NCBI GenBank assembly: GCA_030159075.1
Contig: BROG01000450.1
Coordinates: 62,001 to 126,000, forward strand
Origin: Atrina japonica
Taxonomy: Eukaryota > Mollusca > Bivalvia > Pterioida > Pinnidae
Reading direction: 5' to 3'
DNA length: 64,000 bases
The notes beneath the pieces were generated by a model. The model had not been told where the DNA came from and did not search any database. It saw only the letters and a list, made by a program, of their open reading frames with translations. A program made the position numbers and the translations under genes. This document shows positions 1 to 12,318 of the stretch, in pieces. Each line of letters opens with the position of its first letter. The first letter of the stretch is position 1.

Positions 1-86
1 CAATGAGCAGTACTTTAATGTGATGGAATTTCTCTTCCGAATTTGACAGTGTTTTCCAACGTACATATAGCGTCACGTAAAAATGA

Positions 87-94
87 TGACGTCA
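87..94. promoter_or_regulatory. Perfect CRE/ATF octamer (TGACGTCA)
   Basis: Exact palindromic cAMP-response element 272 bases upstream of the first ATG of the gene at 366. A second exact copy follows at 254-261, so the pair probably belongs to the promoter of that gene. Binding by CREB/ATF-type bZIP factors is family knowledge; activity here is inference. Confidence 0.4.
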
Positions 95-253
95 TAAACA
101 AAATTTGAATCGCTCAGTAAAAAGAACATATCCCATAAGATCTTGAAAGTTTTCAGACATTTGAATGTAGTTGCGTCATTTGGAAAATAGCATGACCACA
201 AAGCAGATCAATTGAATGGATTGCTCTTATGAAGTTGTTGGAATTCGAATTCG

Positions 254-261
254 TGACGTCA
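254..261. promoter_or_regulatory. Second perfect CRE/ATF octamer (TGACGTCA)
   Basis: Second exact TGACGTCA, 105 bases before the ATG at 366. Two full consensus octamers within 175 bases of an AT-rich flank are unlikely by chance, and the distance suits a proximal promoter. No TATA box or start site could be assigned. Confidence 0.4.
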
Positions 262-365
262 GTAAGCTATACGTAGAGTATCTGGAGATAGTTTTGTAAT
301 GACATTTTAGCATAATCTATCTTTTTTCGGTTTATCCGAAAAATCTTAAATGAAATTGAGTTGAG

Positions 366-3300
366 ATGCCAAGGGGAAAGGCGAATGGCAGTAAGGTCAC
401 GTTTCTGCGTTCTCCTTACGAAGAAGGTGAACGACTCGAGCTACCGTTAAAACTGAAATATTACAATATCATCGAGCACAGTTCCCTGCCACAGTGTAGG
501 CGAAAAGGTAACTTTTTGAAACTACAACGTAAAATGACCATCTTTTAAACTGAAATATATAAATAACTAATATTTTCAACGGGAAGTAATATTTTTTTTT
601 AATGACGCCGTTCACATAAGTAAATGCTGTGTCGAAATTTAACACAGCAAAAGTGACCATTGTGCGTATTTTGCAACAGAAGCAAGTGTGGACTCATGTT
701 TTCTCTCAGTATTCGATCCAAGACAAGAATACACCATAGCAGATATATAATTTAGCTAATTTAAAGATAAGAATAATAAAGTGAACACACTGGCACTGGG
801 CCACTGTTTATAAAAGCTGTTGTGTTGTTTACTTTTTACTGTTTAGAAACAAGAAGAAGACGACCCATTCCACATTCGGATGTGTACGACATCCCTGCAT
901 CATATTGGCCTCCGGAAGACACCCCTCTTGTACCAGAGACCATGGGAGCTGAAGACGTAAGCATAGTATAGAATTTATGTATCATTTCTTTGAAGTCACG
1001 TTTACATAAATAAATTGCACAATGATAAAAGTAGAACGGCACAGAAATATGATACATTATCGTCATCTATTCATTCAATGTCAATTTGTTGTCAACATGA
1101 ATTTTCTTTAACGGGAATCTTGTCAGTAAAAATAAAATGAATTATACTTTAAAGTATCATATTCTCACTTTATAATTTACAAGGGCCTGGCACCATACAA
1201 CTTACTATTGGCTTTATAAGGGGTCCAGTTACATCCGGGCCCAGGGTTTTATCAAAAAGTGTCATATTCTCACTTTATAATTGTCACGGATGTGATATTT
1301 ATTATATTCACATTAAATCTTTATTATTTTTATTTGATATATATATATATATAAATAAAAATAATAAAGATTTAATGTGAATATAATAAATATCACATCC
1401 GTGATAGTTGTAGTTGTTTGGTGCAGATACCCATCTTTGACCTGTAGCGTCGAGTTTAGCTGAAGACAAAACATATGTCAATGGATTGTTATCTGTAATT
1501 ACTTCAAATTCATTACCGTACAGATAATCGTGGAACTTTTTGGTAACAGCCCACTTAAGACAAAGAAATTCCAGCTTGTGAGCTGGATAATTACGCTCAC
1601 TATTATGCAAACCCCTGCTAGCGTAAGCAATGACCTTTTTCTGGCCATCTTGAATCTGGTACAAAACAGCACCCAAACCTTCACCAGAGGCGTCTGTATG
1701 AAGGATAAAAGGTTTAGTAAAATCAGCATAAGCTAAAATAGGTGGAACACTGAGTTTACGTTTAATGACGTCAAAGGCATTTTGTTGTAATTCACCCCAA
1801 AACCATGGTTTGTGATTACGACTTTGGTGTTTACTAGAATTACCTTTCTTTTTGTTATCGTGACCAACCAAAAGATCGTTCAAAGGTTTAATCAATTTGG
1901 AGTAATCTTTGACAAAACGTCTATAATAGCCTGCAAAGCCTAAAAATGTTCTCAATGTTTTGACATTGTGTGGAACTGGCCAATCTGACAAAGCTTTAAT
2001 TTTCTCAGGATCTGTTTCAATACCCTTTGAACTTACAACATGACCTAAATAAGTGACACTGTTTTGGGGTACTTGTTTTATAATTCAGCTGGTTCTTGAG
2101 CTGTTCATACTCTATATGTGTTAAGATTTTATACCTTGATGGATCCTTCTTAACATTTTCTAATAAGCTATCTAATTTTTCCGGTTCACTTTGTGTCCTT
2201 GTTAAAGTCGGAATTGAGTATACACTCAAAGTTATTACATAGACAAAACAATATACTTCAAAGTACAGCATTCAGAATAACAACTTCTATTTACAATTTA
2301 AAAATTATATAATATATATCTACCTTAATCACGATAACCAGCCAGTTCCGAAGTGTATTGAAACAGATCACAAGGGCCTGGCACCATACAACTTAATATT
2401 GGCTTTATAAGGGGTCCAGTTACATCCGGGCCCAGAGTTTTATCAAAAAGTGTCATATTCTCACTTTATAATTTACAAGGGCCTGACACTATACAACTTA
2501 ATATTGGCTTTATAAGGGGTCCAGTTACATCCGGGCCCAGAGTTTTACCAAAAAGTAGCATGTTCTCAATGTTTGTTTAAATCCCTGGTAAATCAAAAAG
2601 TGATCATAAGAACGTGATAACAGTATTGAAGTCGATGACGGTCACTGACAAAAACTGGATATAAATCACACAAAGTTTGTACATGCATGTAACCATTGTA
2701 TTCCATCGTGTTTTAGGTTTGGAATGAGTGCAAGAAAAATATCAGAAATCGAAAGACAGATAAAAGACGAGATACAAACCTATCCAACAGCGCAAGGAAG
2801 CACAATTATATAGAATGCAGGTTATTTTTTATTGTCATTTTTATATACATGTATATATATCAAATCGTCTTTTTCGCTGGCATGTATTTCATCGAGGTTC
2901 TGATACAAATGGAAAATGTGTTCGAATACATAAATGAGTTTGCTTTCCCATGAAAAAAATCTATAAACTACTTATTGCATTTTGACTTTTCATTTGCATT
3001 TTGTATTTTCATTGAAAGTGTTTTGTTTCACTCAGTTCCATGTCAGAAAACTTTGAAGTTGAACACTTATTACACAAGCTCGAGCGATTTCCCCGACACG
3101 AGTGGAGACAAGATTTTCTGTCGGACATGAGGCAAGATTTCAGGGGAAAAGAATTTTACAATGACCACAGGAGAAGCGAGCTGGACAGACAACGAAATTA
3201 TGTAAATGTAAGTTCCTGTATAATACTTACAGTATTATCACACAGCAAATTTGCACGTCAATCAAATACAATATGATTTAAGATAAACATGTTTGTATAA

Positions 3301-5566
3301 CATTTTTGTTTTCATTGACTTGTACAATCATTTATTGTTTACTTTTTTTTCTTCTGTATCTTCATGAATCTTTGAGGACAAAGATTTTTCCCGAGCCCAG
3401 TGTGAATTATCATACAGCAAATTTGCAGGTCAATCAAATACAGTATCATTTAATATAAATAAATAAATAGATAGATAAATAAATAAATAAATAAATATTC
3501 TAATCATTTATAAATACTTTCTGATAAATCTACATTATAATTTATTTCTATTTTTAATTTCTATTTCTATAAGATAAGAATATTTGTTAGAATTAAATTT
3601 AGACGAAAACTTCCTATTTACAATCAATTACTCACAACATTGTGCGTAAAAGATTAAGGGAGCCATAATTCAATCCTATCGATGGGAAACTTATTGTTTA
3701 CAAAATTTACTGTTTTCCCGAGGCAATCGATTATCGTATGAAGTTTTCGGAACAGGCTATTTTCCAGTCCGTTTCCCAAGCATAGTTTAACATACCCCGT
3801 AACCAAATAGGTAGTCGGTTGCTGGTAAAAACTAACGGATAAAACTACTCTTTTTCGGCTTGAATCACGTGACCAAAAGATTCTGGTTAAGTTTCGCGTA
3901 CGGACACCAGCTCTTTACTTTCTGCTGGACACGCCAAACAATAAACCGGTGAAACAGGACCTCTTCTAATTGTTACAGCACGAAATATCACAAAAACAAA
4001 CCGTGAGATAGTATCACATGCATACATTTTGAATTAACAAAAATGGAAATTATTAGATAACCAACAAGAATTGTCATAAGACAACAAAGCTCACCGAAAT
4101 GGGTGTATATTTTCAAAATAGATATTTTACACACAGCTGTCAGATTTCAGGGTCAAAGGACTGGTATTTTTTTTTTCTTCAGCTCAGATTAAAAAAATTT
4201 AAAGTAGGTCAAAGTTCAAGGTCAATTTCACTAGGTCAAAAGTCAAGGTATCAAATAAAAGCTCAGGCCATAAGGAATCTATATGTGAAATATCAAAGCC
4301 ATATCCCTCGTGGTTTAAAAGAAATAGCCATGGTTAAAGTTTCTGAAAAGTAGTTCATAGTCAAAGGTCAAGGTACCAATTGAAAGCTCTGGTAATAAGA
4401 AATATATGTGTGAAATATCAAAGCCCTATCCCTCATGGTTTAAAAGAAATAGCCAAGGTTAAAGTTTTTGTAAGTAATCAAATTCAGGGTCATTAGGTCA
4501 AAAGTCGAAGTATTAAATGAAAGCTTTGGTAACAAGAAATCTATATGCGAAATAGCGAAGCTCAAAGTCAAAGGTCAAGGTCACTAGGTCAAAGGTCAAG
4601 GTACCAATTTAAAGCTCTGGTAATAAGAAATACATGTGTGAAATATCAAACCCCTATCCCTCATGGTTTAAAAGAAATAACCAAGATTAAAGTTTTTTTT
4701 AAGTAATCAAATTCAGGGTCACTAGGTCAAAGGTCGAAGTATTAAATGAAAGCTTTGGTCACAAGAACTCTATATGCGAAATAGCGAAGCTCAAAGTCAA
4801 AGATCAAGGTCACTAGGTCAAAGGTCAAGGTACCAATTGAAAGCTCTGGTAATAAGAAATTTATATACGTAATAGCGAAGCCATATCCCCCATGGTTTAA
4901 AATGCTATAGGCAAGGTTAAAGTTTTTGAATAGGTCAAAGGTCAAGGAAGCAAATGAACGCTCTCGTCATAAGGAATCTAAAGTTTACTATGTACTATTA
5001 ATCATTAATGTACTATAGTTAGGTCATTTCAAGAAAAAAAAACCCGATAGGACATGTTTAGGATAACAAATGAAAATATCCATGTGTTAAGAAAGAAAAA
5101 CAAAATTAAACTTAAAAAAACATATCTTCGGCACTACTATGATATGGCATTGCCTTATGGTCTTCTGATATTAGACAGTTATGAGAAAAGTAAGCCGAAA
5201 TTCTGCCTTAGTTACTCTTTAGGCGACATGATAGGGCAGAATTTCGGCCTATGAGAAGAGCCGCAAGAAAATCACCTTCCCGAGTCAAAGTTTTCCGATC
5301 CATCCCTTGATCGGAAAACCTTGACTTGGGAAGATGCTAAAAAATCTAAACCACGGAAGTATGTGATTATTAGTCGGATGGCGATGTAAGCACATAACTA
5401 GCGATCGATTCCATAACTTTCTGTACCAGTAGGTATTAAAATCTCTGTATTGAATTATTGATCTGGTATGTTTGTTTTTTTTATACAGGTATTGAAGAAT
5501 GCTTACTTGGAAAGAGGACTGCAGCTGGGCCCAGGACGTGACGACACATTTAGTATCATCGAGTAA
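366..5566 (+). CDS. Uncharacterised basic 201-residue protein, five exons
   Basis: I do not recognise this protein. Exons 366-507, 847-956, 2717-2820, 3036-3207 and 5489-5566 join in one open frame across four introns with phases 1, 0, 2 and 0, ending at TAA 5564-5566. Donors read G|GTAACT, GTAAGC, GTTATT (weak) and GTAAGT; acceptors are TTTAG, TTTTAG, CTCAG and ACAG. The ATG at 366 is the first in frame, and no acceptor lies just before it. The product is soluble-looking, without signal peptide or membrane segment. It has a run of four arginines near residue 50, an aromatic/proline stretch [14 protein letters not shown] around 60-75, a Lys/Arg-rich part around 85-110, and a charged C-terminal half ([18 protein letters not shown]) that is probably helical and ends in FSIIE. 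If exon 3 reads through its weak donor, the frame instead runs into a hydrophobic tail and stops. Phase agreement across all five exons is the main evidence that it is real. Confidence 0.66.
1161..1283. repeat. 104-bp tandem monomer, left part
   Basis: A 104-base unit (key core AAGGGCCTGGCACCATACAA and GGGGTCCAGTTACATCCGGG) runs 1161-1264, and the next unit starts at 1265 but is cut off at about 1283. The rest of the array resumes at 2371. The retroelement and palindrome at 1284-2370 therefore interrupt a monomer. Confidence 0.8.
1284..1404. repeat. 121-bp near-perfect palindrome
   Basis: Two 52-base arms (starting TCACGGATGTGATATTT) are exact reverse complements around a short (TA)n centre near 1344. 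The right arm abuts the truncated 3' side of the gypsy fragment at about 1405. A cruciform-forming foldback, a foldback made during insertion, or an assembly artefact are all possible. Confidence 0.85.
1405..2085 (-). mobile_element. Ty3/gypsy retrotransposon fragment (RT end and RNase H)
   Basis: Minus-strand pol fragment. It starts near 2080 in the reverse transcriptase thumb/connection region ([20 protein letters not shown], then [20 protein letters not shown]) and continues into RNase H ([46 protein letters not shown]). The frame is open until it meets the palindrome at 1404. The RT catalytic YxDD region, protease, integrase, gag and LTRs are absent, so it is a dead 5'- and 3'-truncated copy. 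It sits antisense in intron 2 of the gene at 366-5566. Just upstream on the minus strand (about 2085-2200) another short open stretch, with residues [17 protein letters not shown], is in a different frame and of unknown origin. Confidence 0.9.
2371..2565. repeat. 104-bp tandem monomers, right part
   Basis: Two further copies of the unit seen at 1161-1283. The first begins abruptly inside the monomer at CAAGGGCCTG; the second starts at 2457 and is slightly diverged. Together with the left part they form an array split by the retroelement. Confidence 0.8.
3452..3499. repeat. AAAT/AGAT tetranucleotide microsatellite
   Basis: Simple repeat of AAAT with a few AGAT units in intron 4 of the first gene. 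The rest of this 2.3-kb intron holds the dispersed repeat at 4085-4960 and otherwise nothing recognisable. Confidence 0.8.
4085..4960. repeat. Dispersed repeat with internal degenerate tandem units
   Basis: Four or more diverged copies of a 180-260-base unit containing GAAATATCAAAGCC, TATCCCTCATGGTTTAAAAG and many AGGTCAAAGGTCA strings. The left edge (AAATGGGTGTATATTTTC) is also found at 47650-47720 in a PPP1R21 intron, so this is a genome repeat family and not a regulatory array of this gene. Confidence 0.7.
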
Positions 5567-5892
5567 TGGGCTGAACACAGAACAGGAAGCTGGTTTTAAG
5601 ATATCATTCACGATCTATCCATTTCACATTGATCAATATCAACAGTACATAAACTGTCCAGAAAATTCAGAAATTTATTAATGACAAAATGTGACAATTA
5701 TAATACACATTATTCTCATATTTAGGTTCCGGTAAATAGAACTGTGTAAAGTATACTGGTAATTAATCTTTAAATTGTATAGCGTTATTTGATAAATGAT
5801 GAACAATGTATGTAAATCTGATGTGTGATTTACACCCAAACACCTGAAATAGACACCTTAGTTGGAATACGTGTTTATTTCATTGTGCATCA

Positions 5893-5914
5893 GATCTCTC
5901 TCTCTCTCTCTCTC
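5893..5914. repeat. (TC)n microsatellite
   Basis: About eleven CT dinucleotides downstream of the first gene. Confidence 0.85.
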
Positions 5915-6139
5915 AAAGGTCATTCTGTCAAGGTTTCGGAGAAATTGACACCAAAATTAGGTGTCGATGCATTACCCATAGAAAATGTCTTACAGACTGA
6001 CCCAATTCTATCGCAAAAGGTCATAATTATCTCATCGTTTCGGAATGCTAAATTTTTCCTCTACAACATACAGGCCTACTTACATAGATGTGCAGCCTTA
6101 CGTTAAGATATAATATGTGCGTCGTTTTATCGTAGTTTA

Positions 6140-6739
6140 ACAGACTTGCTACAGACGTGTGAGATCAAAGTCCAGCACTAAATGTTTTGTGTAAATCAAA
6201 GTCTATAGCGTTGGACAGAAGTAATAAAGCCGAAGATCGTCGTGATAATTGGTTGACAAAGTTTGTCTGTAAAAATTTCTGGTTATATTTAGTTATAAGT
6301 ATATTTAGGCCTATTTATTAATTTGGTTATTTAAATCACAGGAACCTGAAATTCTGTTCGTATACTGATAAACAAGTCATTTATATAGCCTGTCCTCTGT
6401 AACGAGGCACAGGGGTCTGAAATTCTGTCCGTATATTGATAAACATATCATTTATAGCTTGTCCTCCATAATGAGGAGAGGGGAGAAAAGGGGACTTTTT
6501 TTCTCCCCTCATTAGGTCTACTGATGACAGGATATATAAATTACAAATTTACAAGTAGGCCTAAATATACTTATAACTAAATATAACCAGAAATTTTTAT
6601 TCGAGCAACAACTATTGACATACAGACAATTATCACGACGATCTTCGGCTATATTACTTCTGTCCAACGCTATAGACTTTCATTTACACAAAACATTTAG
6701 TGCTGGACTTTGATCTCACACGTCTGTAGCAAGTCTGTA
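6140..6739. mobile_element. Foldback element with 175-bp inverted arms
   Basis: 6140-6312 and 6557-6739 are inverted copies of each other (left arm begins ACAGACTTGCTACAGACGTG, both arms meet the loop at AGGCCT). The loop of about 244 bases holds two copies of a module CCTGAAATTCTGTCCGTAT...TGATAAACA...CCTGTCCTCTGTAA. The same module lies at the left of the foldback at 9298-9952. No coding potential; a non-autonomous foldback transposon is the likely identity. Confidence 0.75.
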
Positions 6740-9297
6740 TTTACACAAAACAGAGTTTCAGGCTCCTCAGTGGCGTTCATTTTACAAAATGATTTACCCG
6801 ACTTTATTTTCTTTGGGGAAAACATTACAAAGTGCAAGTTTTATAACGAAAAAAAAACGAAGGTTATTTATGGTTGACTCCGTCTGTCTCTTTGTAGAGG
6901 CAAACTTGTAATCGCAAATCCTTCTACACTGATGAACTGATTTAAATGAAACTTTGCACAACGGAAGATCACGCGGCGCAGTTACGTAAATTTGCATGAA
7001 GGAATGGATTCATTGTTCACTTTTTTTTGTTATGACCCTAGCTTTGGATTGGGATTTTTTTTATGCATATCGCCATATGCATGTGACACTTTCTCATTGC
7101 AACTCCTCCTACATTGATGAATTGATTTTGACGAAAGTTAACACAATGAAAAATCACAATGTATATTCGCATGAAGGGAGGGGAATGCTGTTCCTGACCT
7201 ATTTAGATGGACTCATGAGTGAATGCTGGATCTGATAACTTTTCCTGCATAAAATCGATTCCATTGTCTGTAAAACACTTTAAGTGGCCATGAAAAAAAT
7301 TTGTATAGGCCTAACCATTCCCAACAGCCATTCCTTCATTACAAATATTCATTATTTAAAAAAAAAATCTGCTATCGCAGGAGGGGTGGAATTTGTCCCA
7401 ATAGGGTCATCATGTTCCCAATTTTTTATTTACCAGTGATTTTACCAAAAAGTGGGAACATGATAATTATCATCAGTAGGACTACTTTCTGCTCTAGTTT
7501 TTATCACTGGTGAAGTAGCCGACCAGAATGATTCTACTGTCACATAGAAATCATGTTACTATGTTTTCTGGCGACAATACTGAAAAAAACGATAAGATGC
7601 TTCTGTTAGAGGATAAGCACCTTTATTGTATAGCCGATCGGTTCTAAAGATGAATTCTGGAAATTCGAAATCACATCTGTACACCCCGAAGCCTAATATC
7701 TCACTCTCCGAAAATTTACAAAACATACATTTATATTATATACATAGATCAAGATGTAATAAAATAGTCAATTTGCACTATATAAGTGAAAAGCCCTGAA
7801 GGGGGATTAATGCATTTATAACTGGCCGTGAAATAACACTGGATATCAAAGGAATGCAACAATAGGCATTAATTAGAATCCAAATGTACCGCCTATTGAT
7901 ATTTTGACAATTTCTGCGTACCGAAATAATCTTGATATTAAATTTAGCTGACAAAAATGAACGAAAGTCAGATAAAGGGACAAGTCCGAATCCTACCGTC
8001 AAAGAATCTTTATTATAGTCTCGTAGGCTAGCCTATATTTAACTACTGTATACATTGTGTATATTTTATAGCATGCTAAACTGAATCATGAAATTTTTAA
8101 TATTTTTATAATTATATGCTCAAGTCATTTACAGGTAGTAATTCCAAAGACTTTTAAAAAGTTTAGTTCACGAAAATATTTTTTATCCTAAGTAGCCAAC
8201 ATGACGATCTGTAAAAAGAGTAGGCCCGATCCCTATGAAAAGTCTTAACCAACACTTTTAAATAGGATCCAAAACAGTGAATAAATCTAAACAAACATTT
8301 TAAATGAGTCTAATTTTATAAATGTTACAAGTCAGTACAGCTCTATAGATCTAGCCTATATATATACACATGGACACGGAACCGCCTGTCGATCAAATAT
8401 TGAATTATTTAAACTTGTTCAACCCACTCCGTAGATAGCTATAGCAGTCAGTAGTTAATCATCACTGGAAAGCAACTGGTCTCGTCACTTCCTGCACTGT
8501 GGATGAAATACAACATAGGAAATAACGAAAACGGGTAAGATCATGTGTAAACGTGTTAGTTTTTTTCCTGTAAGCTATTGCATGTCAAGCAGTGCAGAAA
8601 GTTCAAAGTAATGCGACCCAAAACAATATGAACTGACCTACTTTCGTCGTCTCTGTGAGTGTGACATACAACAAGAAGAGAGGATATTTGTATGTAAGTA
8701 AATTGTATTCTGATATACATGTTTATAAGCCCTGACTGTAGTTATATATATGTTAGTATAGATGCAAAATCTATTTTCATGACTTTAGTTCCAAGGCACG
8801 ATGGGTCTAAACGGGTCAGAATATAAAGGCTTGCTTTTCTTTTTTTTAAACCAAGCACCTTGGTTTTCGAATAGGGCGTCGGACTAATGGGCGTCGACAC
8901 TGTTTATAGTGCATTAGTAAGTTTAGACCGAACTTTCTGACTCGTCTGATTTGCCCCCCCCCCCCCTAAAAAAATCGCTTAAAATCGGGGCAGAAAATTC
9001 GGCCTACAGGTCTACATGTAGATTTCTAAATGGACATTGTAATTCAGCTTATGAATTTTGAATCTTAAGTTTATTGTGCCCCGGACAATGTTCAGATATA
9101 TCATAGGGCCTATAATTCTAGGTCGATTGTAACGTTGATTGGATAATCAAATTAATATAGATATCAAGGCCTAATGGTACCCTGTAAAGACGGATCTAGA
9201 GGGAGTATCGTACTTTCTCTTGCAATTTCGGCATAGCTTTCTCCTGGTGTTCAAAATCTGTACACCATAATATTAAAGTCAGTAAGATAACAAGAGC

Positions 9298-9952
9298 CTG
9301 AAATTCTGTCAGTATTTTCATAAACAAATTAGACTACTCTATTTATAAATGACTATAGCCTGCCCTCTGTAATGAAGAGACAGGCTATATTTGTGAACAT
9401 ACTTTCGGGCTCCCGTGTCTATGGGATCTAATAGTAATAGATCTAAACCTACAGTCATGGGACATATATGCGTCACTTATTTTATTTTCTTCTTTGTTTT
9501 ATATAAAACCAACAATTTTTAAATGCCCCAAAATTACACTTATTTAAGCAATATTTCAAAAATTTTATTTTTTTACAAAAAGGAAGGAAATTGAATACAT
9601 ATTTTTAATCTTTTGGAAATTTAGATATGCTCTGTTTATTTTGAGAAAATAATGTTCTGTGGAGGATGAAACTATTTCATGTAAATTTTGACCTATTTCA
9701 TTAGACTGAAAGAATAATTACGGAATTTATAAAATAATTGCATGAGAATAATACTGACATTTCTGTAAATAAACATGATAATTTAAAAATGCATATATTT
9801 TAGGAATATGAAATTATCCTACTATAAATTTGTACAAATTTGTCAAATTCTGGTATGATTTGTGGATTTTTCAGAATTTAGAAATTGTTGGTTTTTATAT
9901 AAAACAAAGAAGAAAATATCATAAGTGACCAATATATATGTCCCATGACTGT
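9298..9952. mobile_element. Second foldback element
   Basis: 9451-9520 and 9881-9952 are inverted repeats (ACAGTCATGGGACATATATG ... its complement). To the left, 9298-9400 carries the CCTGAAATTCTGTC / TAGCCTGCCCTCTGTAATGA module also found in the loop of the element at 6140-6739. The interior is AT-rich and non-coding. Confidence 0.65.
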
Positions 9953-10785
9953 ACCAGCTAGTAATAATGTCGATCCCTGCTTTTGGTGTGGAGGTGTTGT
10001 TACGATAGGGGGGATAACCATGATTGCATGACACAAACTTGTGTCTGTGTACACAAGGAATACATGTAAATCTTAGATATATATTTCTGATGATAGATCC
10101 ATAAAAAATTATCATTATACAAGAAATAAAATAGGAATAAAATGTTGTAAAATCCTTAGGTCGAAATTCTGCCCGGATTTTAAGTTGTACTTTATTGGTA
10201 AAATAAAATAAAAGAAACTTAAAATTGGAGCAAAATTTCCAAAAAAAAAAAAATGCTCAGACCCTGTGATACCCAGGGTCTTGAAGAGAGCTGAGTACCT
10301 ATCTTTAAGTTTATACATACAGGTATGTCTATAAGTATTTATTACATATAGATGTAGATTTGGTTATACTAAGATGTTACCTCAAGCAGATGCTAAGCAT
10401 TTCATTACATCCTGTTACATAAACAAGGAAGTATCTTCTATCCTCTAGATCCTAATGCAGAGTCAGGTTTCTTGTTTGGGATATTTTTGACTATTTTTCC
10501 TTTTACTACATACAATATATGTATTTCTATTGTCATTAAAAGGTTAGAGAATTGTTACTTTTGAATAGATTTGTTTACTTTTGTAGAAACTGTAATCACA
10601 ATAGATCTTCTTGAATGAATCTAAGGGAAAATGTTGCAATATCACCACCACCCCATATGAACCTGTCAATGGCTGTCACTATACACATTTTAAGATATTA
10701 CTGATAGTATGGACTATGAAATAAAACAGAAAAAACCCAATGTGTCAATAAGAATAGACTTGATGCTAATACAAGATAGGTACGA

Positions 10786-11071
10786 TTGTTTGTTTGTTTG
10801 TTGTTGTTTAACGTCCCACTCAAGAATATTTCACTCATATGGAGACGTCATCAAATGCTGGTGAAGGGCTTCAAATTTTGGCCTATGCTCGGCACTTACG
10901 GCGATTGAGCAGTGAGGGTTCTTTAACGTGCCGCCACCTACTGTGACACGGGACCTCCAGTTTTTACTGTCTCATCCGAAAGACAGGAAACCAACCTGTC
11001 GCCGGCGGGACTCGAACTCACGACCTCACGATCCAGAGTCGAGCGCGCTACCGACTGAGCCAGGCCGGCTC
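10786..11071 (-). mobile_element. tRNA-derived SINE, family 1, with 12-bp TSD
   Basis: Read on the minus strand it starts with a tRNA-like head (GAGCCGGCCTGGCTCAGTCG, box B GTTCGAGTCCC) followed by a body. It ends with a conserved module CCATATGAGTGAAATATTCT...GGGACGTTAAAC and a CAAACAAACAAAC tail. AGATAGGTACGA is duplicated at 10774-10785 and 11072-11083, a clean target-site duplication. A second copy is at 56872-57158. The tail module is shared with the other SINE family in this window. Confidence 0.9.
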
Positions 11072-11179
11072 AGATAGGTACGAGATTGAGTGTGTATGTA
11101 TATATCATGATAACATGGGGATGTATATATGTAACTTAAAGAAAGGGATAGATACATGTAGATAAACAGACACAGACAC

Positions 11180-11246
<67 letters not shown>
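11180..11246. repeat. (TA)n microsatellite
   Basis: About 33 uninterrupted TA units. An open reading frame made of IY repeats across it is an artefact. Confidence 0.95.
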
Positions 11247-11248
<2 letters not shown>

Positions 11249-11592
11249 TGGACAGACAGATATATAGATAGATAGCCATAGATGGATATAAAGATAGAAA
11301 GATAAATAGATACATTGTACCAGGGGTCACAAGGGGCAAGTATAACATCAATTAGAATCCAAGTGTAACCTTATTTCTTATCAATTTAAATTTCATACAA
11401 CAAGTTATTTTTTTTATATATATTACTCTTAACTCATATACCTTTTTATGGAATACTGAAGACAAAAATACAGACTGATCAAGATAAAAGAAAAACAGGT
11501 TTCAAAATACAAATAGCATGATAACCAATTTATTTTTATTGGTATCATTTTTGCTACATCATCTTTTTCTAAAACTTTATCCATTCAACTTA

Positions 11593-11620
11593 TTTATTTA
11601 TTTATTTATTTATTTTAGCT
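11593..11620. repeat. (TTTA)n microsatellite
   Basis: About seven TTTA units in intergenic DNA. Confidence 0.8.
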
Positions 11621-12239
11621 GACTGAATGTTGCTTTGTTCTGGAAAAATATGAAGTTATCTCCCTTACATTTGTATCATCATTTTCAGCAGACAGAAGTA
11701 CTTATAACAATATAGCATCTGATCTTCAGTCTGGTTATTTTTGTACCTGGAGGTTATATTTTAACTGATAAATGTAGATAGACATCATCAACATGTCTGT
11801 AGTCAGTTATCTATGAAAAAAAAAAGCTCAAAGTCTTTCCATGGATGATTAACTTTGGAATTCTTAGCTACAGTAAGTACATTAGACCGACACATTTCCT
11901 ACCTGATATATACCCGAGTAAGATAAAAGGAGTTTAGAAGTATTACGTATGTTGATTATAAGCTAAAAAAAACAGGTAACCAGTCAGTTTAGTACCACTA
12001 TAGGATATCAGAAATTTTGTGAAGGATAAACTAATATGCTTTTGGGATTCAAAATAACATAAGATAACCAGGTATACAAGAGATAGTGGGATACTTTGAG
12101 ATTTTAAAAATTTTCAGAGCACAGTGCCACCAAATTCCATACATGGTCTAGCTGAACTCATTTCTCATTCTAAGATAACAACACACAAACATTATATGAC
12201 ACTTAAGCAGTTTGATATTGTAACACAGACTGAGAAATA

Positions 12240-12318
12240 TTAGACCAGGTAGCTCAATGTGTAGAGCAGCTGCACAAATTGTGGGAGGCCTAGGTTCAAA
12301 TCTCAGTCTGGTTGTACA
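12240..12318 (+). repeat. tRNA-like pseudogene / SINE head remnant
   Basis: GGTAGCTCAATGTGTAGAGC resembles box A with a D arm, and GGTTCAAATCTCAGTCTGG resembles box B. The ends pair weakly as an acceptor stem (ACCAGG/CTGGT), but the anticodon and T stems do not close well. It is therefore unlikely to be a working tRNA; a relic of a tRNA-derived SINE fits better. Confidence 0.55.

Noticed and set aside
4085..4960. Cluster of AGGTCAAAGGTCA strings as nuclear-receptor DR1 sites
   Set aside because: They belong to a dispersed repeat family also seen at 47.7 kb, so the cluster is inherited from the repeat and is not evidence of an enhancer.
11136..11351. 71-codon frame with IYIYIY
   Set aside because: (TA)n microsatellite translated.
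12240..12318. Possible true tRNA gene
   Set aside because: Anticodon and T stems do not pair properly; better explained as a SINE head relic.
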